Of a stretch of DNA of 64,000 nt, positions 29,001 to 45,100 are shown piece by piece. The notes under the pieces were generated by a model. It did no database searches and was not told where the DNA came from. It saw only the letters and a list, made by a program, of their open reading frames with translations. The translations under genes and the position numbers were made by a program. Source of the DNA: Sacculina carcini (Eukaryota; Arthropoda; Thecostraca; Sacculinidae); NCBI GenBank assembly GCA_916048095.2, contig OU696581.1, positions 9,450,266-9,514,265 of the forward strand, read 5' to 3'. Each line of letters begins with the position of its first letter. Position 1 is the stretch's first letter.

Positions 29001-32000
29001 ACTTAGGGTACACTTAGGTAACACTTAGGGCACACTTAGGTAACACTTAGGGCACACTTAGGTAACACTTAGGGCACACTTAGGTAACACTTAGGGCACA
29101 CTTAGGTAACACTTAGGTAACACTTAGGTAACACTTGGGTAACACTTAGGTAACACTTAGGTAACACTTAGGTAACACTTAGGTAACACCTAGGGTACAC
29201 GTAGGTAACACTTAGGGCACACTTAGGTAACACTTAGGGCACACTCAGGTAACACTTAGGGCACACTTAGGTAACACTTAGGTAACACTTAGGGCACACT
29301 TAGGTAACACTTAGGGCACACATAGGTAACACTTAGGGCACACTTAGGTAACACTTAGGTAACACTTAGGGTACACTTTGGTAACACTTAGGGCACACTT
29401 GGGTAACACTTAGGGCACACTTAGGTAACACTTAGGGCACACTAAGGTAACACTTAGGGCACACTTAGGTAACACTTGGGGCACATTTAGGTAACACTTA
29501 GGGCACACTTAGGTAACACTTAGGTAACACTTAGGTAACACTTGGGTAACACTTAGGTAACACTTAGGGTACACTTAGGTAACACTTAGGGCACACTTAG
29601 GTAACACTTAGGGCACACTTAGGGCACACTTAGGTAACACTTAGGGCACACTTAGGTAACACTTAGGGCACACTTAGGTAACACTTAGGGCACACTTAGG
29701 TAACACTTAGGTAACACTTAGGGCACACTTAGGTAACACTTAGGGCACACTTAGGTAACACTTAGGGCACACTTAGGTAACACTTAGGTAACACTTAGGG
29801 TACACTTTGGTAACACTTAGGGCACACTTGGGTAACACTTAGGGCACACTTAGGTAACACTTAGGGCACACTAAGGTAACACTTAGGGCACACTTAGGTA
29901 ACACTTGGGGCACATTTAGGTAACACTTAGGGCACACTTAGGTAACACTTAGGTAACACTTAGGTAACACTTGGGTAACACTTAGGTAACACTTAGGGTA
30001 CACTTAGGTAACACTTAGGGCACACTTAGGTAACACTTAGGGCACACTTAGGGCACACTTAGGTAACACTTAGGGCACACTTAGGTAACACTTAGGGCAC
30101 ACTTAGGTAACAGTTAGGGCACACTTAGGTAACACTTAGGGCACACTTAGGTAACACTTAGGTAACACTTAGGTAACACTTGGGTAACACTTAGGTAACA
30201 CTTAGGGTACACTTAGGTAACACTTAGGGCACACTTAGGTAACACTTAGGGCACACTTAGGTAACACTTAGGGCACACTTATGTAACACTTAGGGCACAC
30301 TTAGGTAACACTTAGGGCACACTTAGGTAACACTTAGGGCACACTTAGGTAACACTTAGGGCACACTTAGGTAACACTTAGGTAACACTTAGGTAACACT
30401 TGGGTAACACTTGGGTAACACTTAGGTAACACTTAGGTAACACCTAGGGTACACGTAGGTAACACTTAGGGCACACTTAGGTAACACTTAGGGCACACTT
30501 AGGTAACACTTAGGGCACACTTAGGTAACACTTAGGTAACACTTAGGGCACACTTAGGTAACACTTAGGGCACACATAGGTAACACTTAGGGCACACTTA
30601 GGTAACACTTAGGTAACACTTAGGGTACACTTTGGTAACACTTAGGGCACACTTGGGTAACACCTAGGGCACACTTAGGTAACACTTAGGGCACACTAAG
30701 GTAACACTTAGGGCACACTTAGGTAACACTTAAGGCACATTTAGGTAACACTTAGGGCACACTTAGGTAACACTTAGGGCACACTTATTTAACACTTAGG
30801 GCACACTTAGGTAACACTTGGGTAACACTTAGGTAACACTTAGGTAACACCTAGGGTACACGTAGGTAACACTTAGGGCACACTTAGGTAACACTTAGGG
30901 CACACTTAGGTAACACTTAGGGCACACTTAGGTAACACTTAGGTAACACTTAGGGCACACTTAGGTAACACTTAGGGCACACATAGGTAACACTTAGGGC
31001 ACACTTAGGTAACACTTAGGTAACACTTAGGGTACACTTTGGTAACACTTAGGGCACACTTGGGTAACACCTAGGGCACACTTAGGTAACACTTAGGGCA
31101 CACTAAGGTAACACTTAGGGCACACTTAGGTAACACTTAAGGCACATTTAGGTAACACTTAGGGCACACTTAGGGCACACTTAGGGCACACTTAGGTAAC
31201 ACTTAGGTAACACTTAGGACACACTTAGGTAACACTTAGGGCACACTTAGGTAACACTTAGGGCACACTTAGGTAACACTTAGGGCACACTTAGGGCACA
31301 CTTAGGGCACACTTAGGTAACACTCAGGGCACACTTAGGTAACACTTATGGCACACTTAGGTAACACTTAGGGCACACTTAGGTAACACTTAGGGCACAC
31401 TTAGGTAACACTTAGGGCACACTTAGGGCACACTTAGGGCACACTTAGGTAACACTTAGGTAACACTTAGGACACACTTAGGTAACACTTAGGGCACACT
31501 TAGGTAACACTTAGGGCACACTTAGGTAACACTTAGGTAACACTTAGGGTACACTTTGGTAACACTTAGGGCACACTTGGGTAACACCTAGGGCACACTT
31601 AGGTAACACTTAGGGCACACTAAGGTAACACTTAGGGCACACTTAGGTAACACTTAAGGCACATTTAGGTAACACTTAGGGCACACTTAGGGCACACTTA
31701 GGGCACACTTAGGTAACACTTAGGTAACACTTAGGACACACTTAGGTAACACTTAGGGCACACTTAGGTAACACTTAGGGCACACTTAGGTAACACTTAG
31801 GGCACACTTAGGGCACACTTAGGGCACACTTAGGTAACACTCAGGGCACACTTAGGTAACACTTATGGCACACTTAGGTAACACTTAGGGCACACTTAGG
31901 TAACACTTAGGGCACACTTAGGTAACACTTAGGGCACACTTAGGGCACACTTAGGGCACACTTAGGTAACACTTAGGTAACACTTAGGACACACTTAGGT

Positions 32001-35000
32001 AACACTTAGGGCACACTTAGGTAACACTTAGGGCACACTTAGGTAACACTTAGGTAACACTTAGGTAACACTTGGGTAACACTTAGGTAACACTTAGGTA
32101 ACACTTAGGTAACACTTAGGGTACACTTAGGTAACACTTAGGGCACACATAGGTAACACTTAGGGCACACTTAGGTAACATTTAGGTAACACTTAGGTAA
32201 CACTTAGGTAACACTTAGGGTACACTTAGGTAACACTTAGGGTACACTTAGGTAAAACTTAGGGTACACTTAGGTAACACTTAGGGCACACTTAGGGTAC
32301 ACTTAGGTAACACTTAGGGCACACTTAGGTAACACTTAGGGCACACTTAGGTAACACTTAGGGCACACTTAGGTAGCACTTAGGGCACACTTAGGTAACA
32401 GTTAGGGCACACTTAGGTAACACTTAGGGCACACTTAGGTAACACTTAGGGCACACTTAGATAACACTTAGGGCACACTTAGGTAACACTTAGGGCACAC
32501 TTAGGTAACACTTAGGGCACACTTAGGTAACACTTAGGGCACACTTAGGTAACACTTAGGGCACACTTAGGTAACACTTAGGGCACACTTAGGTAACACT
32601 TAGGTAACACTTAGGGTACACTTAGGTAACACTTAGGGCACACTTAGGTAACACTTAGGGCACACTTAGGTAACACTTAGGGCACACTTAGGTAACACTT
32701 AGGGCACACTTAGGGCACACTTAGGGCACACTTAGGTAACACTCAGGGCACACTTAGGTAACACTTAGGGCACACTTAGGTAACACTTAGGGCACACTTA
32801 GGTAACACTTAGGGCACACTTAGGTAACACTTAGGGCACACTTAGGGCACACTTAGGGCACACTTAGGTAACACTTAGGTAACACTTAGGACACACTTAG
32901 GTAACACTTAGGGCACACTTAGGTAACACTTAGGGCACACTTAGGTAACACTTAGGGCACACTTAGGTAACACTTAGGGCACACTTAGGGCACACTTAGG
33001 TAACACTTAGGTAACACTTAGGGCACACATAGGTAACACTTAGGGCACACTTAGGTAACATTTAGGTAACACTTAGGTAACACTTAGGTAACACTTAGGG
33101 TACACTTAGGTAACACTTAGGGTACACTTAGGTAAAACTTAGGGTACACTTAGGTAACACTTAGGGCACACTTAGGTAACACTTAGGGCACACTTAGGTA
33201 ACACTTAGGGCACACTTAGGTAACACTTAGGGCACACTTAGGTAACACTTAGGTAACACTTAGGTAACACTTGGGTAACACTTAGGTAACACTTAGGTAA
33301 CACTTAGGTAACACTTAGGTAACACCTAGGGTACACGTAGGTAACACTTAGGGCACACTTAGGTAACACTTAGGGCACACTCAGGTAACACTTAGGGCAC
33401 ACTTAGGTAACACTTAGGTAACACTTAGGGCACACTTAGGTAACACTTAGGGCACACATAGGTAACACTTAGGGCACACTTAGGTAACACTTAGGTAACA
33501 CTTAGGGTACACTTTGGTAACACTTAGGGCACACTTGGGTAACACTTAGGGCACACTTAGGTAACACTTAGGGCACACTAAGGTAACACTTAGGGCACAC
33601 TTAGGTAACACTTGGGGCACATTTAGGTAACACTTAGGGCACACTTAGGTAACACTTAGGGCACACTTAGGTAACACTTAGGTAACACTTAGGGCACACT
33701 TAGGTAACACTTAGGGCACACATAGGTAACACTTAGGGCACACTTAGGTAACACTTAGGTAACACTTAGGGTACACTTTGGTAACACTTAGGGCACACTT
33801 GGGTAACACTTAGGGCACACTTAGGTAACACTTAGGGCACACTTAGGTAACACTTAGGGCACACTTAGGTAACACTTAGGGCACACTTAGGTAACACTTA
33901 GGGCACACTTAGGTAGCACTTAGGGCACACTTAGGTAACACTTAGGTAACACTTAGGTAACACTTGGGTAACACTTAGGTAACACTTAGGGCACACTTAG
34001 GTAACACTTAGGGCACACTTAGATAACACTTAGGGCACACTTAGGTAACACTTAGGGCACACTTAGGTAACACTTAGGGCACACTTAGGTAACACTTAGG
34101 GCACACTTAGGTAACACTTAGGGCACACTTAGGTAACACTTAGGGCACACTTAGGGCACACTTAGGGCACACTTAGGTAACACTCAGGGCACACTTAGGT
34201 AACACTTAGGGCACACTTAGGTAACACTTAGGGCACACTTAGGTAACACTTAGGGCACACTTAGGTAACACTTAGGGCACACTTAGGGCACACTTAGGGC
34301 ACACTTAGGTAACACTTAGGTAACACTTAGGACACACTTAGGTAACACTTAGGGCACACTTAGGTAACACTTAGGGCACACTTAGGTAACACTTAGGTAA
34401 CACTTAGGTAACACTTGGGTAACACTTAGGGCACACTTAGGTAACATTTAGGTAACACTTAGGTAACACTTAGGGCACACTTAGGTAACACTTAGGGCAC
34501 ACTTAGGTAACACTTAGGGCACACTTAGGTAACACTTAGGGCACACTTAGGGCACACTTAGGGCACACTTAGGTAACACTTAGGTAACACTTAGGACACA
34601 CTTAGGTAACACTTAGGGCACACTTAGGTAACACTTAGGGCACACTTAGGTAACACTTAGGTAACACTTAGGTAACACTTGGGTAACACTTAGGTAACAC
34701 TTAGGGTACACATAGGTAACACTTAGGGCACACTTAGGTAACACTTAGGTAACACTTAGGGTACACTTTGGTAACACTTAGGGCACACTTGGGTAACACC
34801 TAGGGCACACTTAGGTAACACTTAGGGCACACTAAGGTAACACTTAGGGCACACTTAGGTAACACTTAGGGCACACTTAGGTAACACTTAGGGCACACTT
34901 AGGTAACACTTAGGGCACACTTATTTAACACTTAGGGCACACTTAGGTAACACTTAGGTAACACTTAGGGTACACTTAGGTAACACTTAGGGCACACTTA

Positions 35001-35949
35001 GGTAACACTTAGGTAACACTTAGGGTACACTTTGGTAACACTTAGGGCACACTTGGGTAACACCTAGGGCACACTTAGGTAACACTTAGGGTACACTTAG
35101 GTAACACTTAGGGCACACTTAGGTAACACTTAGGGCACACTTAGGTAACACTTAGGGCACACTTAGGTAACACTTAGGGCACACTTATTTAACACTTAGG
35201 GCACACTTAGGTAACACTTAGGTAACACTTAGGGCACACTTAGGAAACACTTAGGGTACACTTAGGTAACACTTAGGGCACACTTAGGTAACACTTAGGG
35301 CACACTTAGGTAACACTTAGGGCACACTTAGGTAACACTTAGGTAACACTTAGGGCACACTTAGGTAACACTTAGGGCACACATAGGTAACACTTAGGGC
35401 ACACTTAGGTAACACTTAGGTAACACTTAGGGTACACTTTGGTAACACTTAGGGCACACTTGGGTAACACCTAGGGCACACTTAGGTAACACTTAGGGCA
35501 CACTAAGGTAACACTTAGGGCACACTTAGGTAACACTTAGGGCACATTTAGGTAACACTTAGGGCACACTTAGGTAACACTTAGGGCACACTTATTTAAC
35601 ACTTAGGGCACACTTAGGTAACACTTAGGTAACACTTAGGGCACACTTAGGAAACACTTAGGGTACACTTAGGTAACACTTAGGGCACACTTAGGTAACA
35701 CTTAGGGCACACTTAGGTAACACTTAGGGCACACTTAGGTAACACTTAGGGCACACTTAGGTAACACTTAGGGCACACTTAGTTAACACTTAGGGCACAC
35801 TTAGGTAACACTTAGGTAACACTTAGGGCACACTTAGGTAACACTTAGGGCACACTTAGGTAACATTTAGGTAACACTTAGGTAACATTTAGGTAACACT
35901 TAGGTAACACTTAGGTAACACTTAGGGTACACTTAGGGCACACTTAGGT

Positions 35950-38900
35950 AACACTTAGGTAACACTTAGGGCACACTTAGGTAACAGTTAGGGCACACTT
36001 AGGTAACACTTAGGGCACACTTAGGTAACACTTAGGTAACACTTAGGTAACACTTGGGTAACACTTAGGTAACACTTAGGGTACACTTAGGTAACACTTA
36101 GGGCACACTTGGGTAACACTTAGGGCACACTTAGGTAACACTTAGGGCACACTTATGTAACACTTAGGGCACACTTAGGTAACACTTAGGGCACACTTAG
36201 GTAACACTTAGGGCACACTTAGGTAACACTTAGGGCACACTTAGGTAACACTTAGGGCACACTTAGGTAACACTTAGGGCACACTTAGGTAGCACTTAGG
36301 GCACACTTAGGTAACAGTTAGGGCACACTTAGGTAACACTTAGGGCACACTTAGGTAACACTTAGGTAACACTTAGGGCACACTTAGGTAACACTTAGGG
36401 CACACTTAGGTGACACTTAGGTAACACTTAGGGTACACTTTGGTAACACTTAGGGCACACTTGGGTAACACCTAGGGCACACTTATTTAACACTTAGGGC
36501 ACACTTAGGTAACACTTAGGTAACACTTAGGGCACACTTAGGTAACACTTAGGGCACACTTAGGTAACACTTGGGGCACATTTAGGTAACACTTAGGGCA
36601 CACTTAGGTAACACTTAGGGCACACTTAGGTAACACTTAGGTAACACTTAGGGCACACTTAGGTAACACTTAGGGCACACATAGGTAACACTTAGGGCAC
36701 ACTTAGGTAACACTTAGGTAACACTTAGGGTACACTTTGGTAACACTTAGGGCACACTTGGGTAACACTTAGGGCACACTTAGGTAACACTTAGGGCACA
36801 CTTAGGTAACACTTAGGGCACACTTAGGTAACACTTAGGGCACACTTAGGTAACACTTAGGGCACACTTAGGTAGCACTTAGGGCACACTTAGGTAACAC
36901 TTAGGTAACACTTAGGTAACACTTGGGTAACACTTAGGTAACACTTAGGGCACACTTAGGTAACACTTAGGGCACACTTAGATAACACTTAGGGCACACT
37001 TAGGTAACACTTAGGGCACACTTAGGTAACACTTAGGGCACACTTAGGTAACACTTAGGGCACACTTAGGTAACACTTAGGGCACACTTAGGTAACACTT
37101 AGGGCACACTTAGGGCACACTTAGGGCACACTTAGGTAACACTCAGGGCACACTTAGGTAACACTTAGGGCACACTTAGGTAACACTTAGGGCACACTTA
37201 GGTAACACTTAGGGCACACTTAGGTAACACTTAGGGCACACTTAGGGCACACTTAGGGCACACTTAGGTAACACTTAGGTAACACTTAGGACACACTTAG
37301 GTAACACTTAGGGCACACTTAGGTAACACTTAGGGCACACTTAGGTAACACTTAGGTAACACTTAGGTAACACTTGGGTAACACTTAGGGCACACTTAGG
37401 TAACATTTAGGTAACACTTAGGTAACACTTAGGGCACACTTAGGTAACACTTAGGGCACACTTAGGTAACACTTAGGGCACACTTAGGTAACACTTAGGG
37501 CACACTTAGGGCACACTTAGGGCACACTTAGGTAACACTTAGGTAACACTTAGGACACACTTAGGTAACACTTAGGGCACACTTAGGTAACACTTAGGGC
37601 ACACTTAGGTAACACTTAGGTAACACTTAGGTAACACTTGGGTAACACTTAGGTAACACTTAGGGCACACTTAGGTAACACTTAGGGCACACTTAGGTAA
37701 CACTTAGGTAACACTTAGGGTACACTTTGGTAACACTTAGGGCACACTTGGGTAACACCTAGGGCACACTTAGGTAACACTTAGGGCACACTAAGGTAAC
37801 ACTTAGGGCACACTTAGGTAACACTTAGGGCACACTTAGGTAACACTTAGGGCACACTTAGGTAACACTTAGGGCACACTTATTTAACACTTAGGGCACA
37901 CTTAGGTAACACTTAGGTAACACTTAGGGTACACATAGGTAACACTTAGGGCACACTTAGGTAACACTTAGGTAACACTTAGGGTACACTTTGGTAACAC
38001 TTAGGGCACACTTGGGTAACACCTAGGGCACACTTAGGTAACACTTAGGGTACACTTAGGTAACACTTAGGGCACACTTAGGTAACACTTAGGGCACATT
38101 TAGGTAACACTTAGGGCACACTTAGGTAACACTTAGGGCACACTTATTTAACACTTAGGGCACACTTAGGTAACACTTAGGTAACACTTAGGGCACACTT
38201 AGGAAACACTTAGGGTACACTTAGGTAACACTTAGGGCACACTTAGGTAACACTTAGGGCACACTTAGGTAACACTTAGGGCACACTTAGGTAACACTTA
38301 GGTAACACTTAGGGCACACTTAGGTAACACTTAGGGCACACTTAGGTAACACTTAGGTAACACTTAGGGCACACTTAGGTAACAGTTAGGGCACACTTAG
38401 GTAACACTTAGGGCACACTTAGGTAACACTTAGGTAACACTTAGGTAACACTTGGGTAACACTTAGGTAACACTTAGGGTACACTTAGGTAACACTTAGG
38501 GCACACTTGGGTAACACTTAGGGCACACTTAGGTAACACTTAGGGCACACTTATGTAACACTTAGGGCACACTTAGGTAACACTTAGGGCACACTTAGGT
38601 AACACTTAGGGCACACTTAGGTAACACTTAGGGCACACTTAGGTAACACTTAGGGCACACTTAGGTAACACTTAGGGCACACTTAGGTAGCACTTAGGGC
38701 ACACTTAGGTAACAGTTAGGGCACACTTAGGTAACACTTAGGGCACACTTAGGTAACACTTAGGTAACACTTAGGGCACACTTAGGTAACACTTAGGGCA
38801 CACTTAGGTGACACTTAGGTAACACTTAGGGTACACTTTGGTAACACTTAGGGCACACTTGGGTAACACCTAGGGCACACTTATTTAACACTTAGGGCAC

Positions 38901-40738
38901 ACTTAGGTAACACTTAGGTAACACTTAGGGCACACTTAGGTAACACTTAGGGCACACTTAGGTAACACTTGGGGCACATTTAGGTAACACTTAGGGCACA
39001 CTTAGGTAACACTTAGGGCACACTTAGGTAACACTTAGGTAACACTTAGGGCACACTTAGGTAACACTTAGGGCACACATAGGTAACACTTAGGGCACAC
39101 TTAGGTAACACTTAGGTAACACTTAGGGTACACTTTGGTAACACTTAGGGCACACTTGGGTAACACTTAGGGCACACTTAGGTAACACTTAGGGCACACT
39201 TAGGTAACACTTAGGGCACACTTAGGTAACACTTAGGGCACACTTAGGTAACACTTAGGGCACACTTAGGTAGCACTTAGGGCACACTTAGGTAACACTT
39301 AGGTAACACTTAGGTAACACTTGGGTAACACTTAGGTAACACTTAGGGCACACTTAGGTAACACTTAGGGCACACTTAGATAACACTTAGGGCACACTTA
39401 GGTAACACTTAGGGCACACTTAGGTAACACTTAGGGCACACTTAGGTAACACTTAGGGCACACTTAGGTAACACTTAGGGCACACTTAGGTAACACTTAG
39501 GGCACACTTAGGGCACACTTAGGGCACACTTAGGTAACACTCAGGGCACACTTAGGTAACACTTAGGGCACACTTAGGTAACACTTAGGGCACACTTAGG
39601 TAACACTTAGGGCACACTTAGGTAACACTTAGGGCACACTTAGGGCACACTTAGGGCACACTTAGGTAACACTTAGGTAACACTTAGGACACACTTAGGT
39701 AACACTTAGGGCACACTTAGGTAACACTTAGGGCACACTTAGGTAACACTTAGGTAACACTTAGGTAACACTTGGGTAACACTTAGGGCACACTTAGGTA
39801 ACATTTAGGTAACACTTAGGTAACACTTAGGGCACACTTAGGTAACACTTAGGGCACACTTAGGTAACACTTAGGGCACACTTAGGTAACACTTAGGGCA
39901 CACTTAGGGCACACTTAGGGCACACTTAGGTAACACTTAGGTAACACTTAGGACACACTTAGGTAACACTTAGGGCACACTTAGGTAACACTTAGGGCAC
40001 ACTTAGGTAACACTTAGGTAACACTTAGGTAACACTTGGGTAACACTTAGGTAACACTTAGGGTACACATAGGTAACACTTAGGGCACACTTAGGTAACA
40101 CTTAGGTAACACTTAGGGTACACTTTGGTAACACTTAGGGCACACTTGGGTAACACCTAGGGCACACTTAGGTAACACTTAGGGCACACTAAGGTAACAC
40201 TTAGGGCACACTTAGGTAACACTTAGGGCACATTTAGGTAACACTTAGGGCACACTTAGGTAACACTTAGGGCACACTTATTTAACACTTAGGGCACACT
40301 TAGGTAACACTTAGGTAACACTTAGGGTACACATAGGTAACACTTAGGGCACACTTAGGTAACACTTAGGTAACACTTAGGGTACACTTTGGTAACACTT
40401 AGGGCACACTTGGGTAACACCTAGGGCACACTTAGGTAACACTTAGGGTACACTAAGGTAACACTTAGGGCACACTTAGGTAACACTTAGGGCACACTTA
40501 GGTAACACTTAGGGCACACTTAGGTAACACTTAGGGCACACTTATTTAACACTTAGGGCACACTTAGGTAACACTTAGGTAACACTTAGGGCACACTTAG
40601 GAAACACTTAGGGTACACTTAGGTAACACTTAGGGCACACTTAGGTAACACTTAGGGCACACTTAGGTAACACTTAGGGCACACTTAGGTAACACTTAGG
40701 TAACACTTAGGGCACACTTAGGTAACACTTAGGGCACA
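35950..40738 (+). repeat. Tandem duplication of 2,398 bp within the 11-bp satellite
   Basis: Rare marker units recur exactly 2,398 bp (218 units) apart: GTAGC at 36291 and 38689, GTGAC at 36411 and 38809, AGATAA at 36983 and 39381, CATTT at 37404 and 39802, CTTATTT at 38143 and 40541, AGGAAA at 38203 and 40601. The copies differ by few substitutions, for example near 37664-37671 versus 40062-40069. Confidence 0.85.
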
Positions 40739-42189
40739 CATAGGTAACACTTAGGGCACACTTAGGTAACACTTAGGTAACACTTAGGGTACACTTTGGT
40801 AACACTTAGGGCACACTTGGGTAACACTTAGGGCACACTTAGGTAACACTTAGGGCACACTAAGGTAACACTTAGGGCACACTTAGGTAACACTTAGGGC
40901 ACATTTAGGTAACACTTAGGGCACACTTAGGTAACACTTAGGGCACACTTATTTAACACTTAGGGCACACTTAGGTAACACTTAGGTAACACTTAGGGCA
41001 CACTTAGGAAACACTTAGGGTACACTTAGGTAACACTTAGGGCACACTTAGGTAACACTTAGGGCACACTTAGGTAACACTTAGGGCACACTTAGGTAAC
41101 ACTTAGGGCACACTTAGGTAACACTTAGGGCACACTTAGTTAACACTTAGGGCACACTTAGGTAACACTTAGGTAACACTTAGGGCACACTTAGGTAACA
41201 CTTAGGGCACACTTAGGTAACATTTAGGTAACACTTAGGTAACATTTAGGTAACACTTAGGTAACACTTAGGTAACACTTAGGGTACACTTAGGGCACAC
41301 TTAGGTAACACTTAGGTAACACTTAGGGCACACTTAGGTAACAGTTAGGGCACACTTAGGTAACACTTAGGGCACACTTAGGTAACACTTAGGTAACACT
41401 TAGGTAACACTTGGGTAACACTTAGGTAACACTTAGGGTACACTTAGGTAACACTTAGGGCACACTTGGGTAACACTTAGGGCACACTTAGGTAACACTT
41501 AGGGCACACTTATGTAACACTTAGGGCACACTTAGGTAACACTTAGGGCACACTTAGGTAACACTTAGGGCACACTTAGGTAACACTTAGGGCACACTTA
41601 GGTAACACTTAGGGCACACTTAGGTAACACTTAGGGCACACTTAGGTAGCACTTAGGGCACACTTAGGTAACAGTTAGGGCACACTTAGGTAACACTTAG
41701 GGCACACTTAGGTAACACTTAGGTAACACTTAGGGCACACTTAGGTAACACTTAGGGCACACTTAGGTGACACTTAGGTAACACTTAGGGTACACTTTGG
41801 TAACACTTAGGGCACACTTGGGTAACACCTAGGGCACACTTATTTAACACTTAGGGCACACTTAGGTAACACTTAGGTAACACTTAGGGCACACTTAGGT
41901 AACACTTAGGGCACACTTAGGTAACACTTAGGTAACACTTAGGTAACACTTGGGTAACACTTAGGTAACACTTAGGTAACACTTAGGTAACACTTAGGGT
42001 ACACTTAGGTAACACTTAGGGCACACTTAGGTAACACTTAGGGCACACTTAGGTAACACTTAGGGCACACTTAGGTAACACTTAGGGCACACTTAGGTAA
42101 CACTTAGGTAACACTTAGGGTACACTTTGGTAACACTTAGGGCACACTTGGGTAACACCTAGGGCACACTTAGGTAACACTTAGGGCAC

Positions 42190-45100
42190 ACTAAGGTAAC
42201 ACTTAGGGCACACTTAGGTAACACTTAGGGCACATTTAGGTAACACTTAGGGCACACTTAGGTAACACTTAGGGCACACTTATTTAACACTTAGGGCACA
42301 CTTAGGTAACACTTAGGTAACACTTAGGGCACACTTAGGAAACACTTAGGGTACACTTAGGTAACACTTAGGGCACACTTAGGTAACACTTAGGGCACAC
42401 TTAGGTAACACTTAGGGCACACTTAGGTAACACTTAGGGCACACTTAGGTAACACTTAGGGCACACTTAGTTAACACTTAGGGCACACTTAGGTAACACT
42501 TAGGTAACACTTAGGGCACACTTAGGTAACACTTAGGGCACACTTAGGTAACATTTAGGTAACACTTAGGTAACATTTAGGTAACACTTAGGTAACACTT
42601 AGGTAACACTTAGGGTACACTTAGGGCACACTTAGGTAACACTTAGGTAACACTTAGGGCACACTTAGGTAACAGTTAGGGCACACTTAGGTAACACTTA
42701 GGTAACACTTAGGGTACACATAGGTAACACTTAGGGCACACTTAGGTAACACTTAGGTAACACTTAGGGCACACTTAGGTAACACTTAGGGCACACTTAG
42801 GTAACAGTTAGGGCACACTTAGGTAACACTTAGGGCACACTTAGGTAACACTTAGGTAACACTTAGGTAACACTTGGGTAACACTTAGGTAACACTTAGG
42901 GTACACTTAGGTAACACTTAGGGCACACTTAGGTAACACTTAGGGCACACTTAGGTAACACTTAGGGCACACTTAGGTAACACTTAGGGCACACTTAGGT
43001 AACACTTAGGGCACACTTAGGTAACACTTAGGTAACACTTGGGTAACACTTAGGGCACACTTAGGTAACATTTAGGTAACACTTAGGTAACACTTAGGGC
43101 ACACTTAGGTAACACTTAGGGCACACTTAGGTAACACTTAGGGCACACTTAGGTAACACTTAGGGCACACTTAGGTAACACTTAGGGCACACTTAGGTAA
43201 CACTTAGGGCACACTTAGGTAACACTTAGGGCACACTTAGGTAACACTTAGGGCACACTTAGGTAACACTTAGGTAACACTTAGGGCACACTTAGGTAAC
43301 ACTTAGGGCACACATAGGTAACACTTAGGGCACACTTAGGTAACACTTAGGTAACACTTAGGGTACACTTTGGTAACACTTAGGGCACACTTGGGTAACA
43401 CTTAGGGCACACTTAGGTAACACTTAGGGCACACTTAGGTAACACTTAGGGCACACTTAGGTAACACTTAGGGCACACTTAGGTAACACTTAGGTAACAC
43501 TTGGGTAACACTTAGGGCACACTTAGGTAACATTTAGGTAACACTTAGGTAACATTTAGGTAACACTTAGGTAACACTTAGGTAACACTTAGGTAACACT
43601 TGGGTAACACTTAGGTAACACTTAGGTAACACTTAGGTAACACTTAGGTAACACCTAGGGTACACGTAGGTAACACTTAGGGCACACTTAGGTAACACTT
43701 AGGTAACACTTGGGGCACATTTAGGTAACACTTAGGGCACACTTAGGTAACACTTAGGGCACACTTAGGTAACACTTAGGTAACACTTAGGGCACACTTA
43801 GGTAACACTTAGGGCACACATAGGTAACACTTAGGGCACACTTAGGTAACACTTAGGTAACACTTAGGGTACACTTTGGTAACACTTAGGGCACACTTGG
43901 GTAACACTTAGGGCACACTTAGGTAACACTTAGGGCACACTTAGGTAACACTTAGGGCACACTTAGGTAACACTTAGGGCACACTTAGGTAACACTTAGG
44001 GCACACTTAGGTAGCACTTAGGGCACACTTAGGTAACAGTTAGGGCACACTTAGGTAACACTTAGGGCACACTTAGGTAACACTTAGGGCACACTTAGAT
44101 AACACTTAGGGCACACTTAGGTAACACTTAGGGCACACTTAGGTAACACTTAGGGCACACTTAGGTAACACTTAGGGCACACTTAGGTAACACTTAGGGC
44201 ACACTTAGGTAACACTTAGGGCACACTTAGGGCACACTTAGGGCACACTTAGGTAACACTCAGGGCACACTTAGGTAACACTTAGGGCACACTTAGGTAA
44301 CACTTAGGGCACACTTAGGTAACACTTAGGGCACACTTAGGTAACACTTAGGGCACACTTAGGGCACACTTAGGGCACACTTAGGTAACACTTAGGTAAC
44401 ACTTAGGACACACTTAGGTAACACTTAGGGCACACTTAGGTAACACTTAGGGCACACTTAGGTAACACTTAGGTAACACTTAGGTAACACTTGGGTAACA
44501 CTTAGGTAACACTTAGGTAACACTTAGGTAACACTTAGGGTACACTTAGGTAACACTTAGGGCACACTTAGGTAACACTTAGGGCACACTTAGGTAACAG
44601 TTAGGGCACACTTAGGTAACACTTAGGGCACACTTAGGTAACACTTAGGTAACACTTAGGGCACACTTAGGTAACACTTAGGGCACACTTAGGTGACACT
44701 TAGGGCACACTTAGGTAACACTTAGGGCACACTTAGGTAACACTTAGGGCACACTTAGGGCACACTTAGGGCACACTTAGGTAACACTTAGGTAACACTT
44801 AGGGCACACTTAGGTAACACTTAGGGCACACTTAGGTAACACTTAGGGCACACTTAGGGCACACTTAGGTAACACTTAGGTAACACTTAGGGCACACATA
44901 GGTAACACTTAGGGCACACTTAGGTAACATTTAGGTAACACTTAGGTAACACTTAGGTAACACTTAGGGTACACTTAGGTAACACTTAGGGTACACTTAG
45001 GTAAAACTTAGGGTACACTTAGGTAACACTTAGGGCACACTTAGGTAACACTTAGGGCACACTTAGGTAACACTTAGGGCACACTTAGGTAACACTTAGG